A stretch of 48,181 nucleotides of DNA, taken from an uncultured Flavobacteriales bacterium (GTDB lineage Bacteria > Bacteroidota > Bacteroidia > Flavobacteriales_D > Parvicellaceae). The DNA is taken from positions 1 through 48,181 of the forward strand of contig CALJHN010000006.1 of the NCBI GenBank assembly GCA_938075455.1, given 5' to 3'. Below the pieces are notes generated by a model. It was given only the letters and a program-made list of their open reading frames with translations. It was not told the origin of the DNA and did not search any database. Below are positions 1 through 8,286 of the stretch, piece by piece. Numbering within the stretch: the first letter of the stretch is position 1; every line of letters starts with the position of its first letter. The position numbers and the translations under genes are program-made.

Positions 1-1044
1 CATAACTGTTGCTTCCTTATTTTTAGGAGACCTCTCTCCTTTTTCTTCTTTAACTGTTGTTGGGGCAAATATATTATTATGGAGTTCGTTTGGCTCTGGG
101 TCTTTTTCTTCTAAAGCTTTTTTATAGTGTTCTAAAACTAACTTTTCAGATTTTAATATTATCTCGTCAAGCTCTGTTTTTTTGAAACCATTTTCTATTA
201 ATAACTCTTTTAAAATTGGGAAAGGATCTCTTAACAAATGAGTATCTAAATCGTCTCTATACCACTCCATTCTAACTCCAGAAGTATGATGATTTAAAAG
301 CGGGACTTTAGCATGAATTAATACAGGTCCTTTTCTATTTCTAGTTATTTTAAGACCTTCTTGTAGAGCAACATAAGACTCTTGAAAATTAGTTCCATCT
401 ACGGTAAATACTTTGAGGCCTTTAAAGCCTTTAGCGAAATAAGAAATGTCCTGAGCTCTTGTTTCTTCTGCTTTAGCAGAAATATCCCATTCATTGTCTT
501 GAACAAGATATATTATAGGTAATTTTTTTAAAACCGCCATTTGAAATGCTTCCGACACTTCTCCTTCTGTGCAAGATGCATCTCCAAGGGAACAAAGTAC
601 AATAGGAGCATTCTCATTGTGTTTAGACAAACCAACTTCCTCTTTATATTTTAATCCCATTGCAGCGCCTGTTGCAGGTATTGCCTGCATACCTGTTGCA
701 GAAGATTGGTGGGGTATTTTTGGAAGTTCTGGGTGATTTAAACTAGGATGGGAATAATAAGTTTTACCGCCTGAAAAAGGGTCTTTTGATTTAGCCAGTA
801 ACTGAAGCATCAAGTCATATGGCTCTAGCCCAATTGATAAAAGCATAGAATCATCTCTGTAATATGGATATAAAAAATCATCTTTTTTTAATTGAATACC
901 AGCTGCAATTTGAATGAGCTCATGACCTTTAGAGGTAGCATGGACATATTTTGAAGTAATTGATTTTTCTTGCTCAAAAAGTGCACTCATGGAACGAGAA
1001 AGAGATATTAAATTATAAACTTTGCTTAAAATAGATTTATCCAT
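1..1044 (-). CDS. 2-oxo acid dehydrogenase E1 component (alpha part, 5' partial gene)
   Basis: The first 348 codons are visible and the frame is open to the left edge of the window, so the gene is cut there. ATG at 1044 begins MDKSILSK. The protein reads as a thiamine-diphosphate E1-alpha domain of a branched-chain 2-oxo acid or pyruvate dehydrogenase complex. It has YPYYRDD followed by a GGKTYYSHPS-type segment, and a GDASCTEGEVSEA stretch about 20 residues before a VQDNEW segment. These match the GDG...N cofactor motif, with GDA in place of GDG. Toward the cut end the sequence becomes a charged linker (KEEKGERSPKNKEA). That suits the single-chain alpha/beta E1 fusion common in Bacteroidota, whose beta half would lie outside the window. 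The fusion is inferred, and substrate specificity cannot be read from here. Confidence 0.85.
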   Translation of the reverse strand, partial: MDKSILSKVYNLISLSRSMSALFEQEKSITSKYVHATSKGHELIQIAAGIQLKKDDFLYPYYRDDSMLLSIGLEPYDLMLQLLAKSKDPFSGGKTYYSHPSLNHPELPKIPHQSSATGMQAIPATGAAMGLKYKEEVGLSKHNENAPIVLCSLGDASCTEGEVSEAFQMAVLKKLPIIYLVQDNEWDISAKAEETRAQDISYFAKGFKGLKVFTVDGTNFQESYVALQEGLKITRNRKGPVLIHAKVPLLNHHTSGVRMEWYRDDLDTHLLRDPFPILKELLIENGFKKTELDEIILKSEKLVLEHYKKALEEKDPEPNELHNNIFAPTTVKEEKGERSPKNKEATVM

Positions 1045-1061
1045 CGATTTAATTGATGAAT

Positions 1062-1069
1062 CAAATATA
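1062..1069 (-). promoter_or_regulatory. Bacteroidota -7 promoter box TATATTTG
   Basis: On the minus strand TATATTTG is an exact match to TAnnTTTG, the known Bacteroidota -7 element. It lies 17 bases upstream of the E1 start codon, predicting a short leader of about 10 bases. No convincing TTG was seen at the usual 17-23 base spacing upstream. Confidence 0.5.
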
Positions 1070-1249
1070 CAAATTAAAATATTTAAGACATTAAAACAAT
1101 TTGAAAGAAATTAAATTCTATTTATTAATTAAAAATTAAAATTAAAAACTATTTTTCAAGTAAAATAAAAAATAAAATTCTTAAATATTTACAAAAATTA
1201 ATTGACTATAATTTGTTAACATTATAAGAAGCAAATTTGAAAAAAATAT

Positions 1250-1257
1250 TAGATTTG
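1250..1257 (+). promoter_or_regulatory. Bacteroidota -7 promoter box TAGATTTG
   Basis: TAGATTTG exactly matches TAnnTTTG and sits 17 bases before the ATG at 1275. It is the likely promoter of the run of plus-strand genes 1275-5862. The core TTAGATTT recurs at the rsfS and mraZ promoters of this window. Confidence 0.5.
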
Positions 1258-1274
1258 TATTCAAAATAATTCAA

Positions 1275-2738
1275 ATGGAAGAACGGAGCCTTCTCATAAA
1301 AAAATACATATTTCCTGCCATAATAATTTTACTTGGGCTAACATTGATGAATACTGCTCTATTTAGTGGGACTGGAAGCATTAATCAATCTGGTACATTT
1401 CTTATGGGAGCTATTGTTGTTCTAATAATGGGAGTTGTTACCGTTCTCTATATTAAAGAAATCATTGTTAAGAATACTCATTTAAAAATTTTATTTGCAC
1501 TACTAATTATTTGCTTTTTTTTAGGCTATTCTACATATAATTCTATATCCACAACCATAGCTCAAATTGAGTTAAAAAAAGAAATTGATGCCAATATCAA
1601 GCAAGGCTTAAGAGATATTGAAATAGTACAGTTAGAATACAAAAAAAAATACGGTTGGTATAGCGATAATTTTGAGGAACTTAAAAGGTTTTTAGTACAA
1701 GACAGTGTTTACTCTATAAGTACTATGGGAGTTGTACCAGACTATAAAATTACTGCAGAACATGCCGAAATTTTGGGATACGATGCAATACTTGACTATA
1801 TCCAATTAGAATCTTACGATGAAAAAGAAGCTTTAATATGTGGTCTTTTAACAAAAGACACATCCTGGATAAATGTTTTAGAAAAATTATTCCCTTCAAC
1901 ATCAGACTCTGCAGACAATAGATTGTATGATTTTAAAGTTGAAAATTTAGATTTAGTACCAATGTCTGATAAAAAATATTTTAAAATGTATGCTGGGATA
2001 TTAGAATCTAGCGACGATGTTTCATTTGAAATAATTAATTACAAAAAAGAAAATCCATATGAATTTGTTTCCTCCTATTTAATTGACTTAAATGGTAACG
2101 ACACAGCTTATTACAACAAAGATATTAAAGGATTGATTGTCAAAGATTCAATTCCTCAATTACCACAATTCAATGTAGGAGATAACATTATTTCTGTAGA
2201 TTCAACTACATACAATAGACCTTTTGACTTCCTAGAAGCTCTAAAAAATAAGAAGAAGGACACTATTTTATTCCATGTTATTAGATCCAACAAAGAATTT
2301 AAAATTAAACTTACACAAAAAGATATTATTTCAAGACCGTCAAGATCTTATTGGACAGACTTTGAAGATGTATTATCTTACAACCTTCAACCACCACTTT
2401 ACAACCCTGAGCATTTTGAACCTTTTTACGTTGGCAAAGATGTCATTTTCAAAGAAGATGAATTTTCTAGTCCTAGTCTTAATATTTCAAATTTTAAATC
2501 AATGGTTAAAAACAGATCTATGGACACTAGTAAAATTTCTTTCGAAATTTTCAAAGGGGAGAAAATAAGTTTCGAAAATCTCAACGAAGATTCTGAAGAT
2601 TACTTTTACTTGCTATCCAAAGTAGGAACACCAGTATTTACCGCATTTGACCCGTCTCCATATGACCCACTTAACGAAAGAGATACGCTAACAACCGGCT
2701 CTTTAACGGAAGTAAAAACTAGTGGGAATTGGAAATAA
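1275..2738 (+). CDS. Membrane protein with three N-terminal helices and a PDZ-like segment, function unknown
   Basis: This 487-residue protein was not recognised as a named family. It has three hydrophobic helices (about residues 11-32, 42-60 and 70-88) followed by a long, probably periplasmic, charged region. Near residues 298-350 the sequence VGDNIISVDSTTYNRP, then a helix and a VIRSNKEFKIKL strand, looks like a PDZ fold: GD-x-I-x-x-V followed by strand-helix-strand. The segment just after the helices (residues 95-140) is lysine- and glutamate-rich and may be helical. It begins a plus-strand run; the next gene starts 9 bases after its stop, suggesting co-transcription with DUF3822-rsmD-coaD. 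A role in envelope protein handling is only a guess from the PDZ-like part. Confidence 0.7.
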   Translation: MEERSLLIKKYIFPAIIILLGLTLMNTALFSGTGSINQSGTFLMGAIVVLIMGVVTVLYIKEIIVKNTHLKILFALLIICFFLGYSTYNSISTTIAQIELKKEIDANIKQGLRDIEIVQLEYKKKYGWYSDNFEELKRFLVQDSVYSISTMGVVPDYKITAEHAEILGYDAILDYIQLESYDEKEALICGLLTKDTSWINVLEKLFPSTSDSADNRLYDFKVENLDLVPMSDKKYFKMYAGILESSDDVSFEIINYKKENPYEFVSSYLIDLNGNDTAYYNKDIKGLIVKDSIPQLPQFNVGDNIISVDSTTYNRPFDFLEALKNKKKDTILFHVIRSNKEFKIKLTQKDIISRPSRSYWTDFEDVLSYNLQPPLYNPEHFEPFYVGKDVIFKEDEFSSPSLNISNFKSMVKNRSMDTSKISFEIFKGEKISFENLNEDSEDYFYLLSKVGTPVFTAFDPSPYDPLNERDTLTTGSLTEVKTSGNWK

Positions 2739-2747
2739 CCCCACATA

Positions 2748-3392
2748 TTGAAATACTCTTCTTCAGACACATATATATTTGAAAACAATTTTTTTAGAAT
2801 TTCTGAATCTGGATTTTGGAAATTGACTAAAGAGTCTGAAATTAAAACAAGTTCAAAAATTGAAAACATTTACATAGACAGCCCACACTTTACTTTAATT
2901 CCATATGAAATAGTTGACCACATTCCCTTAGAGGAGAAAAAAAGATTTATTTCTAACCCAGAAACTGATCTAAGCTATTTAGAAGATAAAATTTCCAAAT
3001 ATCAGAGTATGATCTACTGGGGAGTTGATAAAAAAATTCTAAGCGCTATCAAAAAAAAATTTCCAACAATAAACCTGAAACATTTTTGTGAATCAATAAT
3101 AATGTCTTCAAATTATGATTTTAAATTGAAGTATTTTCTTGGTAAACAATGTATTTACATAGCATCCTTTAATAATAAAAAACTAATTTTAGTTAACAGA
3201 TATAAAATTGAAAATAGTGAAGATGCACTTTACTTCCTTCTAAGTGTTATTAAAGAATCAAAATTCATAAACGAATCATTTGATATTGAACATTTTGGGA
3301 TTGAAGACAAGACTTTATCTTCCAAAATAAAAGATATTTTTCCTAATGTAGAAATACAATACGACCAACAATCCAACTTTAAAAATTTGTGA
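2748..3392 (+). CDS. DUF3822 family protein
   Basis: A 214-residue soluble protein with a TTG start at 2748; no in-frame ATG or GTG occurs near the 5' end. Its size, its lack of strong motifs and its position directly upstream of rsmD and coaD match the Bacteroidota DUF3822 family, which is thought to have an actin/ASKHA-like fold. Visible pieces consistent with this are SPHFTLIPYEIVD near residue 45, the family's usual 'F..VP..L' start of the middle part, and YFLGKQCIYIASFNNKKLILVNRY near 125-150. Function is unknown in the family. It ends one base before the TTG of rsmD, so the two are probably translated together. Confidence 0.7.
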   Translation: MKYSSSDTYIFENNFFRISESGFWKLTKESEIKTSSKIENIYIDSPHFTLIPYEIVDHIPLEEKKRFISNPETDLSYLEDKISKYQSMIYWGVDKKILSAIKKKFPTINLKHFCESIIMSSNYDFKLKYFLGKQCIYIASFNNKKLILVNRYKIENSEDALYFLLSVIKESKFINESFDIEHFGIEDKTLSSKIKDIFPNVEIQYDQQSNFKNL

Positions 3393-3393
3393 T

Positions 3394-3939
3394 TTGAGAA
3401 TTATTTCAGGGAAATTTAAATCTATTCATATTCCATTTAACAAAAGTATAAAAGCTAGACCTACAACAAGTTCTGCAAAAGAGGCCTTATTCAATATCTT
3501 GGAAAATAAAGACATTATAATAGGCGCTGATGTCTTAGACTTATTTTCTGGAACTGGGAGTATTGCCTATGAATTTATTTCTAGAGGTGCTAAATCAGTC
3601 ATTTGTGTTGACAAACAAATAAATTCCATCAAATTCATTCGCTCGATAGCAACAAAACACGCTATGGACATCACCACTTTCAGAGCAGATGCATTAAAAT
3701 ACGTTTTAAAAAGTAGTAAGAAAAGCTTAGATATAATATTTGCAGACCCACCATATAAGCTAGAAAATATTAAAGAAATTCCAGAATATATTTTAAATAG
3801 TGGAATTCTAAAAAGAAATGGGTTACTTATTTTTGAACACAGCAGAGACGTTAATTTTCAAGAATCCACTAACTTTATTGAAAAAAGAACGTATAGCAAT
3901 GTAAACTTTTCTTTTTTTAAAATAAAAAGTGAAAAATAA
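3394..3939 (+). CDS. rsmD: 16S rRNA (guanine966-N2)-methyltransferase RsmD
   Basis: RsmD methylates G966 of 16S rRNA on the 30S subunit, using S-adenosylmethionine. The protein starts LRIISGKFK (TTG start at 3394), matching the canonical RIISG-K start of the family, so TTG is the true initiator. ARPTTSSAKEALFNIL and the SAM-binding DLFSGTGSIAYE follow, and the catalytic ADPPY lies around residues 117-121 (family motif DPPY/NPPY). Its 181 residues are normal. The start comes one base after the DUF3822 stop, and the 3' end overlaps coaD by 11 bases. Confidence 0.93.
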   Translation: MRIISGKFKSIHIPFNKSIKARPTTSSAKEALFNILENKDIIIGADVLDLFSGTGSIAYEFISRGAKSVICVDKQINSIKFIRSIATKHAMDITTFRADALKYVLKSSKKSLDIIFADPPYKLENIKEIPEYILNSGILKRNGLLIFEHSRDVNFQESTNFIEKRTYSNVNFSFFKIKSEK

Positions 3940-4393
3940 AATTGGAATATTTCCAGGATCATTTGATCCTATAACTTCTGGACACAGAAATATTATTGTT
4001 AAAGCATCTAAATTAGTAGATGTATTAATTGTAGGAATTGGCGATAACTCCTCAAAAAAAAGCTTCTATTCATTAGAACAGAGAGAAGAATGGGTCCAAA
4101 AAACTTTTAAGAGTAACGTTAATATTTTAGTAAAAAAATACAGCGGACTAACAATAAATTTTGCAGAAAAAGAAAATGCAGAATTTATTTTTAGAGGACT
4201 GCGATCTTCTGTAGATTTTGAATACGAAAAACAAATTGCTGAAACAAATTCTGTAATGAATAAAGAAATTGAAACTATTTTCTTGCTCTCAGATAAAAAA
4301 TATGGAATGATTTCTTCTTCGATTGTCAAAGAAATCATAAAAAATAATGGAGACATCAGAAATTTTGTTCCAAAAGAGGTGAAAATTTCTTAG
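3929..4393 (+). CDS. coaD: Pantetheine-phosphate adenylyltransferase CoaD
   Basis: CoaD converts 4'-phosphopantetheine and ATP to dephospho-CoA in coenzyme A synthesis. The start is GTG at 3929, giving KNKIGIFPGSFDPITSGH, which contains the nucleotidyltransferase TxGH signature at residues 16-19. EFIFRGLRSSVDFEYE is the typical central motif, and GMISSSIVKEI near residue 127 is the ISSS motif. At 154 residues it has the usual length. It overlaps the end of rsmD by 11 bases, an arrangement common in Bacteroidota. Confidence 0.94.
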   Translation: MKNKIGIFPGSFDPITSGHRNIIVKASKLVDVLIVGIGDNSSKKSFYSLEQREEWVQKTFKSNVNILVKKYSGLTINFAEKENAEFIFRGLRSSVDFEYEKQIAETNSVMNKEIETIFLLSDKKYGMISSSIVKEIIKNNGDIRNFVPKEVKIS

Positions 4394-4395
4394 CC

Positions 4396-5862
4396 ATGAA
4401 TAGGCTTATAACATCACTTTTTTTAATCTTTTTTTGGCTAAAAATAGCTTTATGTACAAGTGTTAGCGTCTATGCACCAGCTTATAAAAATCAATCTATA
4501 ACATGGAAAAAAAAGATTGATTATATAACCAATGCAAACGAAATAATAGCCCATGAAATAATTGACTCAAGTGGTTATGTTAAATTATATTTCGATTTCA
4601 AAGAAAATGAACTTACAGAGATTTCAATTGGCAGATCTCATAGTATGTTATATGTTGATACTTCAAAGTACGAATACAATCTTTTCTTCCCAAAAGACAC
4701 ACTTATTGACAAAGCCTCTCTTAAGAAATCAGAAGTTCAAATTGTATTTTTAAATTTAGAGATAGACAATATCAATAGTTTGATTTTAGATTTTAACAAT
4801 CAATTAGATTATTTTCTCTATGGTGATACTAGTAAGATTATCAGAATGGCCAAACGCAGTAATGAATTCCAAGACAGTCTAAATAGTTTTAAAATATTAT
4901 TAAGTGATCGATACAGTTCTAAACAAATCAAATACTTACATAATTACATTAGATATGAGATTGCAATGATAGAACAGCTAGTTCACCAAAACAAAGGAGA
5001 TTACTTCAAAGATTATTTATATGAAAATTATTTAAAAAGAAAAGAAGTAAACTACAAAAACGATGCATATATGCAATTTTTTAATCTTTTTTACAAAGAT
5101 GTTTTTGAAATAGGTGGCATTGAAATTAACGATAGAATAAAATTTTCCATCAACAACTATAATGAATTAAAAAAATTAAATGAAATTATTAAGGCTTGCA
5201 ATTATTTTTCGTCAGAACAACTTTCAGAACTTGCAATAATTAAAGGACTTTTTGACGCCTATAAATCTCCAGATTATAGTTCTGAAAATATATTAGCATT
5301 TTTAAAAAAAATATCTTTAGAAAGCAAATGGCAAGAGCATAAAACTATAGCAAGTAATTGTATTAAAGAGCTTACTAAATTCACAATTGGTTCTACTTGC
5401 CCTGACTTATTTGTCGTGAATCAAGACAACAAAAAAATTAAAATTCATGAATTAAGAGGAAAATATACTTACGTAAATTTTTTCGCAACCTGGAATTATA
5501 AGAGCCTACATGAAATGGAAATTATTAAAAAGTTTAAAGAAAATTACAGTTTTGTAAATTTTTTTTCAGTTAACCTTGACTACAATGAAGATGGATATAA
5601 GAACTTCTTAAAATCAAATTTAAACTATCAATGGGCTATTTGTTATCCAATAAACAAACAAAAAATAGTTAATGATTTTCAATTAGACCACCTCCCGAGT
5701 CATTTGCTGATTGATCCCGAAGGAAACATTTCTCAATTCCCTGCACTTTCTCCTAGCCCCCTAGCTAAAGGATATAATAGTACAACTATCGATAAAACAT
5801 TTTTCACAATTAAGAAAAATACTAGATTGAAAGAATCTTTTAATATTGGAAAGAAAGACTAA
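4396..5862 (+). CDS. Secreted TlpA-like thioredoxin-fold protein lacking the catalytic cysteines
   Basis: A 488-residue protein with an N-terminal signal peptide (hydrophobic residues 4-20, cleavage near LCTSVS). A long helical middle part follows, then a C-terminal redoxin domain from about residue 333: TIGSTCPDLFVV, then a LRGKYTYVNFFATWNYKS core. The active-site position reads WNYKS where TlpA/AhpC-like proteins carry WCxxC. The cis-proline loop (HLPSHLLIDPEGNI) is kept. The domain therefore looks structurally intact but unable to do dithiol chemistry. The start is 2 bases after the coaD stop, and the 3' end overlaps the convergent NUDIX gene by 4 bases. Architecture resembles the DUF-plus-TlpA proteins common in Bacteroidota; function unknown. 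Confidence 0.8.
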   Translation: MNRLITSLFLIFFWLKIALCTSVSVYAPAYKNQSITWKKKIDYITNANEIIAHEIIDSSGYVKLYFDFKENELTEISIGRSHSMLYVDTSKYEYNLFFPKDTLIDKASLKKSEVQIVFLNLEIDNINSLILDFNNQLDYFLYGDTSKIIRMAKRSNEFQDSLNSFKILLSDRYSSKQIKYLHNYIRYEIAMIEQLVHQNKGDYFKDYLYENYLKRKEVNYKNDAYMQFFNLFYKDVFEIGGIEINDRIKFSINNYNELKKLNEIIKACNYFSSEQLSELAIIKGLFDAYKSPDYSSENILAFLKKISLESKWQEHKTIASNCIKELTKFTIGSTCPDLFVVNQDNKKIKIHELRGKYTYVNFFATWNYKSLHEMEIIKKFKENYSFVNFFSVNLDYNEDGYKNFLKSNLNYQWAICYPINKQKIVNDFQLDHLPSHLLIDPEGNISQFPALSPSPLAKGYNSTTIDKTFFTIKKNTRLKESFNIGKKD

Positions 5863-6443
5863 ATCTGTAAAGAATTCCAAACTTCCTTTATCGATTTAAA
5901 GGACTCTTTAGACTTTAAAGTAGATTCCTTTAAAGAAAGCCATTCAACTTTTTCAATACCCTCATCAGCTTGTGGAAAAACATTTTCTGAGCCAGAATAA
6001 ATCATTTGGTACCAATGGGTTCTTTTTATAATTTTTTTTGAATTTTCTTTATAGGTATGAAAAGAAATATAAATTAGTTTCTCAATTATAGGTGAAGAAT
6101 CTAACCCACACTCTTCCTTAACTTCTCTTAGAGCAGCTGTTTCAAAATCCTCTAGATATTCTAATTTACCTTTAGGAAGATCCCAAATTCCATTTCTATA
6201 AATCCATAGATATTTTTTATCTCTTATTACGATTCCACCAGATGCCTCAATAAATTTACAATCTGAGTACCAACTTTGTATACTTTTAAGAGGATTAGAT
6301 GTTGTATAATTAAAACGAAACTTATTAATTTTATTAAACTTAGAAACTTCGGAAAGGTGGTTTATATTTATAGAATTGGAAATACTTTTTTTTGCAGAGA
6401 AAACGATCTCACTTTTGCTATCAAAAACTTTATAAATTTGCAC
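5859..6443 (-). CDS. NUDIX hydrolase
   Basis: The NUDIX box is complete: GKLEYLEDFETAALREVKEEC fits GX5EX7REUXEEXGU, preceded by the substrate-side GIWDLPKGK. The C-terminal domain is about 130 residues. A 65-residue N-terminal extension starts QIYKVFDSK, similar to the 'YKVF' start of Bacteroidota NUDIX proteins encoded beside pyrE. I therefore take GTG at 6443 as the start (194 aa); an ATG at 6500 would add 19 residues but would run 56 bases into pyrE. The start codons of this gene and pyrE are separated by one base. The substrate is unknown; the family hydrolyses nucleoside-diphosphate derivatives. Confidence 0.85.
   Translation of the reverse strand: MQIYKVFDSKSEIVFSAKKSISNSININHLSEVSKFNKINKFRFNYTTSNPLKSIQSWYSDCKFIEASGGIVIRDKKYLWIYRNGIWDLPKGKLEYLEDFETAALREVKEECGLDSSPIIEKLIYISFHTYKENSKKIIKRTHWYQMIYSGSENVFPQADEGIEKVEWLSLKESTLKSKESFKSIKEVWNSLQI
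6433..6440 (+). promoter_or_regulatory. -7 box TAAATTTG immediately before pyrE
   Basis: TAAATTTG is an exact TAnnTTTG match whose last base is only 4 bases before the pyrE ATG. If used, the transcript would begin at or next to the start codon (leaderless). The box lies inside the first codons of the divergent NUDIX gene. Confidence 0.45.
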
Positions 6444-6444
6444 A

Positions 6445-7089
6445 ATGAATAATTCTAAAAATAATGCTGCTAAAGTAGCTGATTTTCTTTTACAAATCAA
6501 CGCAGTAAAATTGCAACCTTCTAATCCCTTTAAATGGGCATCAGGATGGAATTCCCCAATTTATTGTGACAACAGGAAAATCCTTGCATATCCAAAGATT
6601 AGAGAATTTATTAAAAATGAATTTGTTAGCTTAATTAAAGAATTTGACACAGCATCATGCATAGCAGGAGTTGCTACTGGTGGCATTGCAATTGGTGCAA
6701 TTGTTGCAGAAGAATTAGGACTTCCATTTTGTTATGTTCGTTCTGAATCAAAATCTCATGGAATGAAAAATAATATTGAGGGAGATTTAAAACAAGGCGA
6801 CAAAGTTTTTGTAATTGAAGATCTAATCTCTTCTGGAAAAAGCAGTATCAAAGCAGTAAAAGATTTAAAAGATTTTGGTGCTGAAATCACTGGACTTGGA
6901 GCAATTTTCACCTATGACTTTGAAGTCTCTAAAAATAATTTCTTAAGAGAATCTTGCTCTTTTAAAACATTATCTAACTATTCGGTTTTAATTGAAACCG
7001 CTTTGAAGAATAATTATATTTCTAATAAAGAACTTGAGACATTAGTTAAATGGAGAAATTCTCCTTCTACCTGGAATCTAAATGCTTAG
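6445..7089 (+). CDS. pyrE: Orotate phosphoribosyltransferase PyrE
   Basis: PyrE converts orotate and PRPP to orotidine 5'-phosphate in pyrimidine synthesis. The sequence shows FKWASGWNSPIYCDNR near residue 30, the ATGGIAIGA and FCYVRSESKSHG loops, and the PRPP-binding motif VFVIEDLISSGKSS at about 121-134. Length is 214 residues, normal for the family. The ATG at 6445 gives the usual short N-terminus (AAKVADFLLQI). It is divergent from the NUDIX gene and overlaps the following SRPBCC gene by 8 bases (ATGCTTAG), so those two are translationally coupled. Confidence 0.95.
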   Translation: MNNSKNNAAKVADFLLQINAVKLQPSNPFKWASGWNSPIYCDNRKILAYPKIREFIKNEFVSLIKEFDTASCIAGVATGGIAIGAIVAEELGLPFCYVRSESKSHGMKNNIEGDLKQGDKVFVIEDLISSGKSSIKAVKDLKDFGAEITGLGAIFTYDFEVSKNNFLRESCSFKTLSNYSVLIETALKNNYISNKELETLVKWRNSPSTWNLNA

Positions 7090-7489
7090 AATAAAAAGTG
7101 AAGAGTTTACTTTTAATGGTAAACAAGCAGACTGTATGGATTTTCTCTCAGATTTGAACAATTATAAAAATCTTTTTCCAAAAGATAAAATTAAGAATTG
7201 GAAATCTGAAGAAAACTATTGTGAGTTTAATTTACAAAATGCCTACACACTAGAAATTTTAAAAGAATCTGTATCAAAAAACATTATTTTTTTAAAAAGC
7301 GGAGGAAAATCCCCATTTTCTTTTGAAATTAAAATTAAAGTTAGTGAGAAAAGCAATAATATTTGTTCTGCTTATATTGAAAGTGAAGCAAATGTAAGTG
7401 CAGTACTAAAAACAATTATTGGAAAGCCTCTAAACGAACTATTTAACCATATGGCTTCTAAAATTGAAGAATTTATTTCAGAATACTAA
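7082..7489 (+). CDS. SRPBCC-fold (START-like) small protein
   Basis: A 135-residue protein with the layout of an SRPBCC/polyketide-cyclase-like fold: a first strand with a short helix (ADCMDFLSDLNNYKNLFP), a beta-rich middle part, and a long C-terminal helix (LNELFNHMASKIEEFIS). A protein of this type follows pyrE in many Bacteroidota, which supports the call. No catalytic residue is evident and the ligand is unknown. Its ATG overlaps the end of pyrE by 8 bases, and its 3' end overlaps the convergent birA gene by 17 bases. Confidence 0.75.
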   Translation: MLRIKSEEFTFNGKQADCMDFLSDLNNYKNLFPKDKIKNWKSEENYCEFNLQNAYTLEILKESVSKNIIFLKSGGKSPFSFEIKIKVSEKSNNICSAYIESEANVSAVLKTIIGKPLNELFNHMASKIEEFISEY

Positions 7490-8222
7490 TCTCCTTTATA
7501 TCAAAAGACTCTTTATCTCCATTCTCTAGCTCTAAAACCATTTTTCCAAAAGAATCTACTTTAATTAATTTCCCTTTAAAATTGATTTTATTTTTTTCAT
7601 AGTTATACCATTGATTATAAACGAATAGAAAGCTATGATATTGACGGTCTATTTCTAAAAATTCAAAATTTCTAAGTCTAGTAAATTGAGAATCTAATGA
7701 GGAACAAAGAGACTTCAAAATTGAATTCAAATTATATAATTTAGAGGTTAGGTTTTTAAGACTTATAACTTTCTCTTCTCCCGAAAAAATAACTTGGTTA
7801 ACATTAAGACCAATTCCTATTATTGAGGAAGATAATTTCTCATTTTTCCATTGATTCTCAATTAATACACCTGCAATCTTGCTGCCATTTATCAATATAT
7901 CATTAGGCCATTTAATGTAGACTTTAATTCCTATGATTTTTTCAATACATTCTCTTATTGCTAGTGCAACGGCTTTGCTTAAGAAGAAAATATTTTCAGA
8001 ATTTAAAAATGAAGAATCAAAATAAATACTAATTAATAAGTTTAATCCTTTTTCAGATTTCCAAACTGAAGATCTTTGACCTTTTCCATATGTCTGAAAG
8101 TCTGCCATTATTACAGTTCCAAAACTAATTTTAGTTTCTTTGACTAGTTTGGCAGTATAATTGTTGGTAGAATCTACAGAATTAAGTTTTATAATTTGAT
8201 TTCCTAACGATTGGCTTTTCAT
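7473..8222 (-). CDS. birA: Biotin--[acetyl-CoA-carboxylase] ligase BirA (monofunctional)
   Basis: The ligase attaches biotin to the biotin carboxyl carrier protein through biotinyl-AMP. The motifs are clear: DFQTYGKGQRSSVW (counterpart of the GRGRxGRxW adenylate loop), GLNLLISIYF, and KWPNDILINGSKIAGVLIE with the catalytic lysine. There is no N-terminal helix-turn-helix, so this is the short enzyme without repressor function. Length is 249 residues. It is divergent from rsfS, and its last 17 bases overlap the last bases of the SRPBCC gene on the other strand. Confidence 0.92.
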   Translation of the reverse strand: MKSQSLGNQIIKLNSVDSTNNYTAKLVKETKISFGTVIMADFQTYGKGQRSSVWKSEKGLNLLISIYFDSSFLNSENIFFLSKAVALAIRECIEKIIGIKVYIKWPNDILINGSKIAGVLIENQWKNEKLSSSIIGIGLNVNQVIFSGEEKVISLKNLTSKLYNLNSILKSLCSSLDSQFTRLRNFEFLEIDRQYHSFLFVYNQWYNYEKNKINFKGKLIKVDSFGKMVLELENGDKESFDIKEISILK

Positions 8223-8278
8223 TTAAATAAATAAACAACAAACAATTCAACAAATCAAATGAATTAGCCATAATTAGT

Positions 8279-8286
8279 TAGATTTA
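8279..8286 (+). promoter_or_regulatory. Possible -7 box TAGATTTA of the rsfS-ftsH operon
   Basis: TAGATTTA differs from TAnnTTTG only in the last base. The longer string TTAGATTTACATT (8278-8290) occurs again, base for base, on the minus strand before mraZ (37217-37229). The box is 41 bases upstream of the rsfS ATG. Confidence 0.35.

Noticed and set aside
5895..5934. 9-bp inverted repeat TTTAAAGGA/TCCTTTAAA as a terminator
   Set aside because: The loop is 22 bases, the stem is AT-rich, it lies in the NUDIX coding end and no clear T tract follows; likely a chance of repeated TTTAAAG strings.
6444..6500. Longer NUDIX start at 6500
   Set aside because: It would overlap pyrE by 56 bases; the YKVF-type N-terminus of relatives fits the GTG at 6443.
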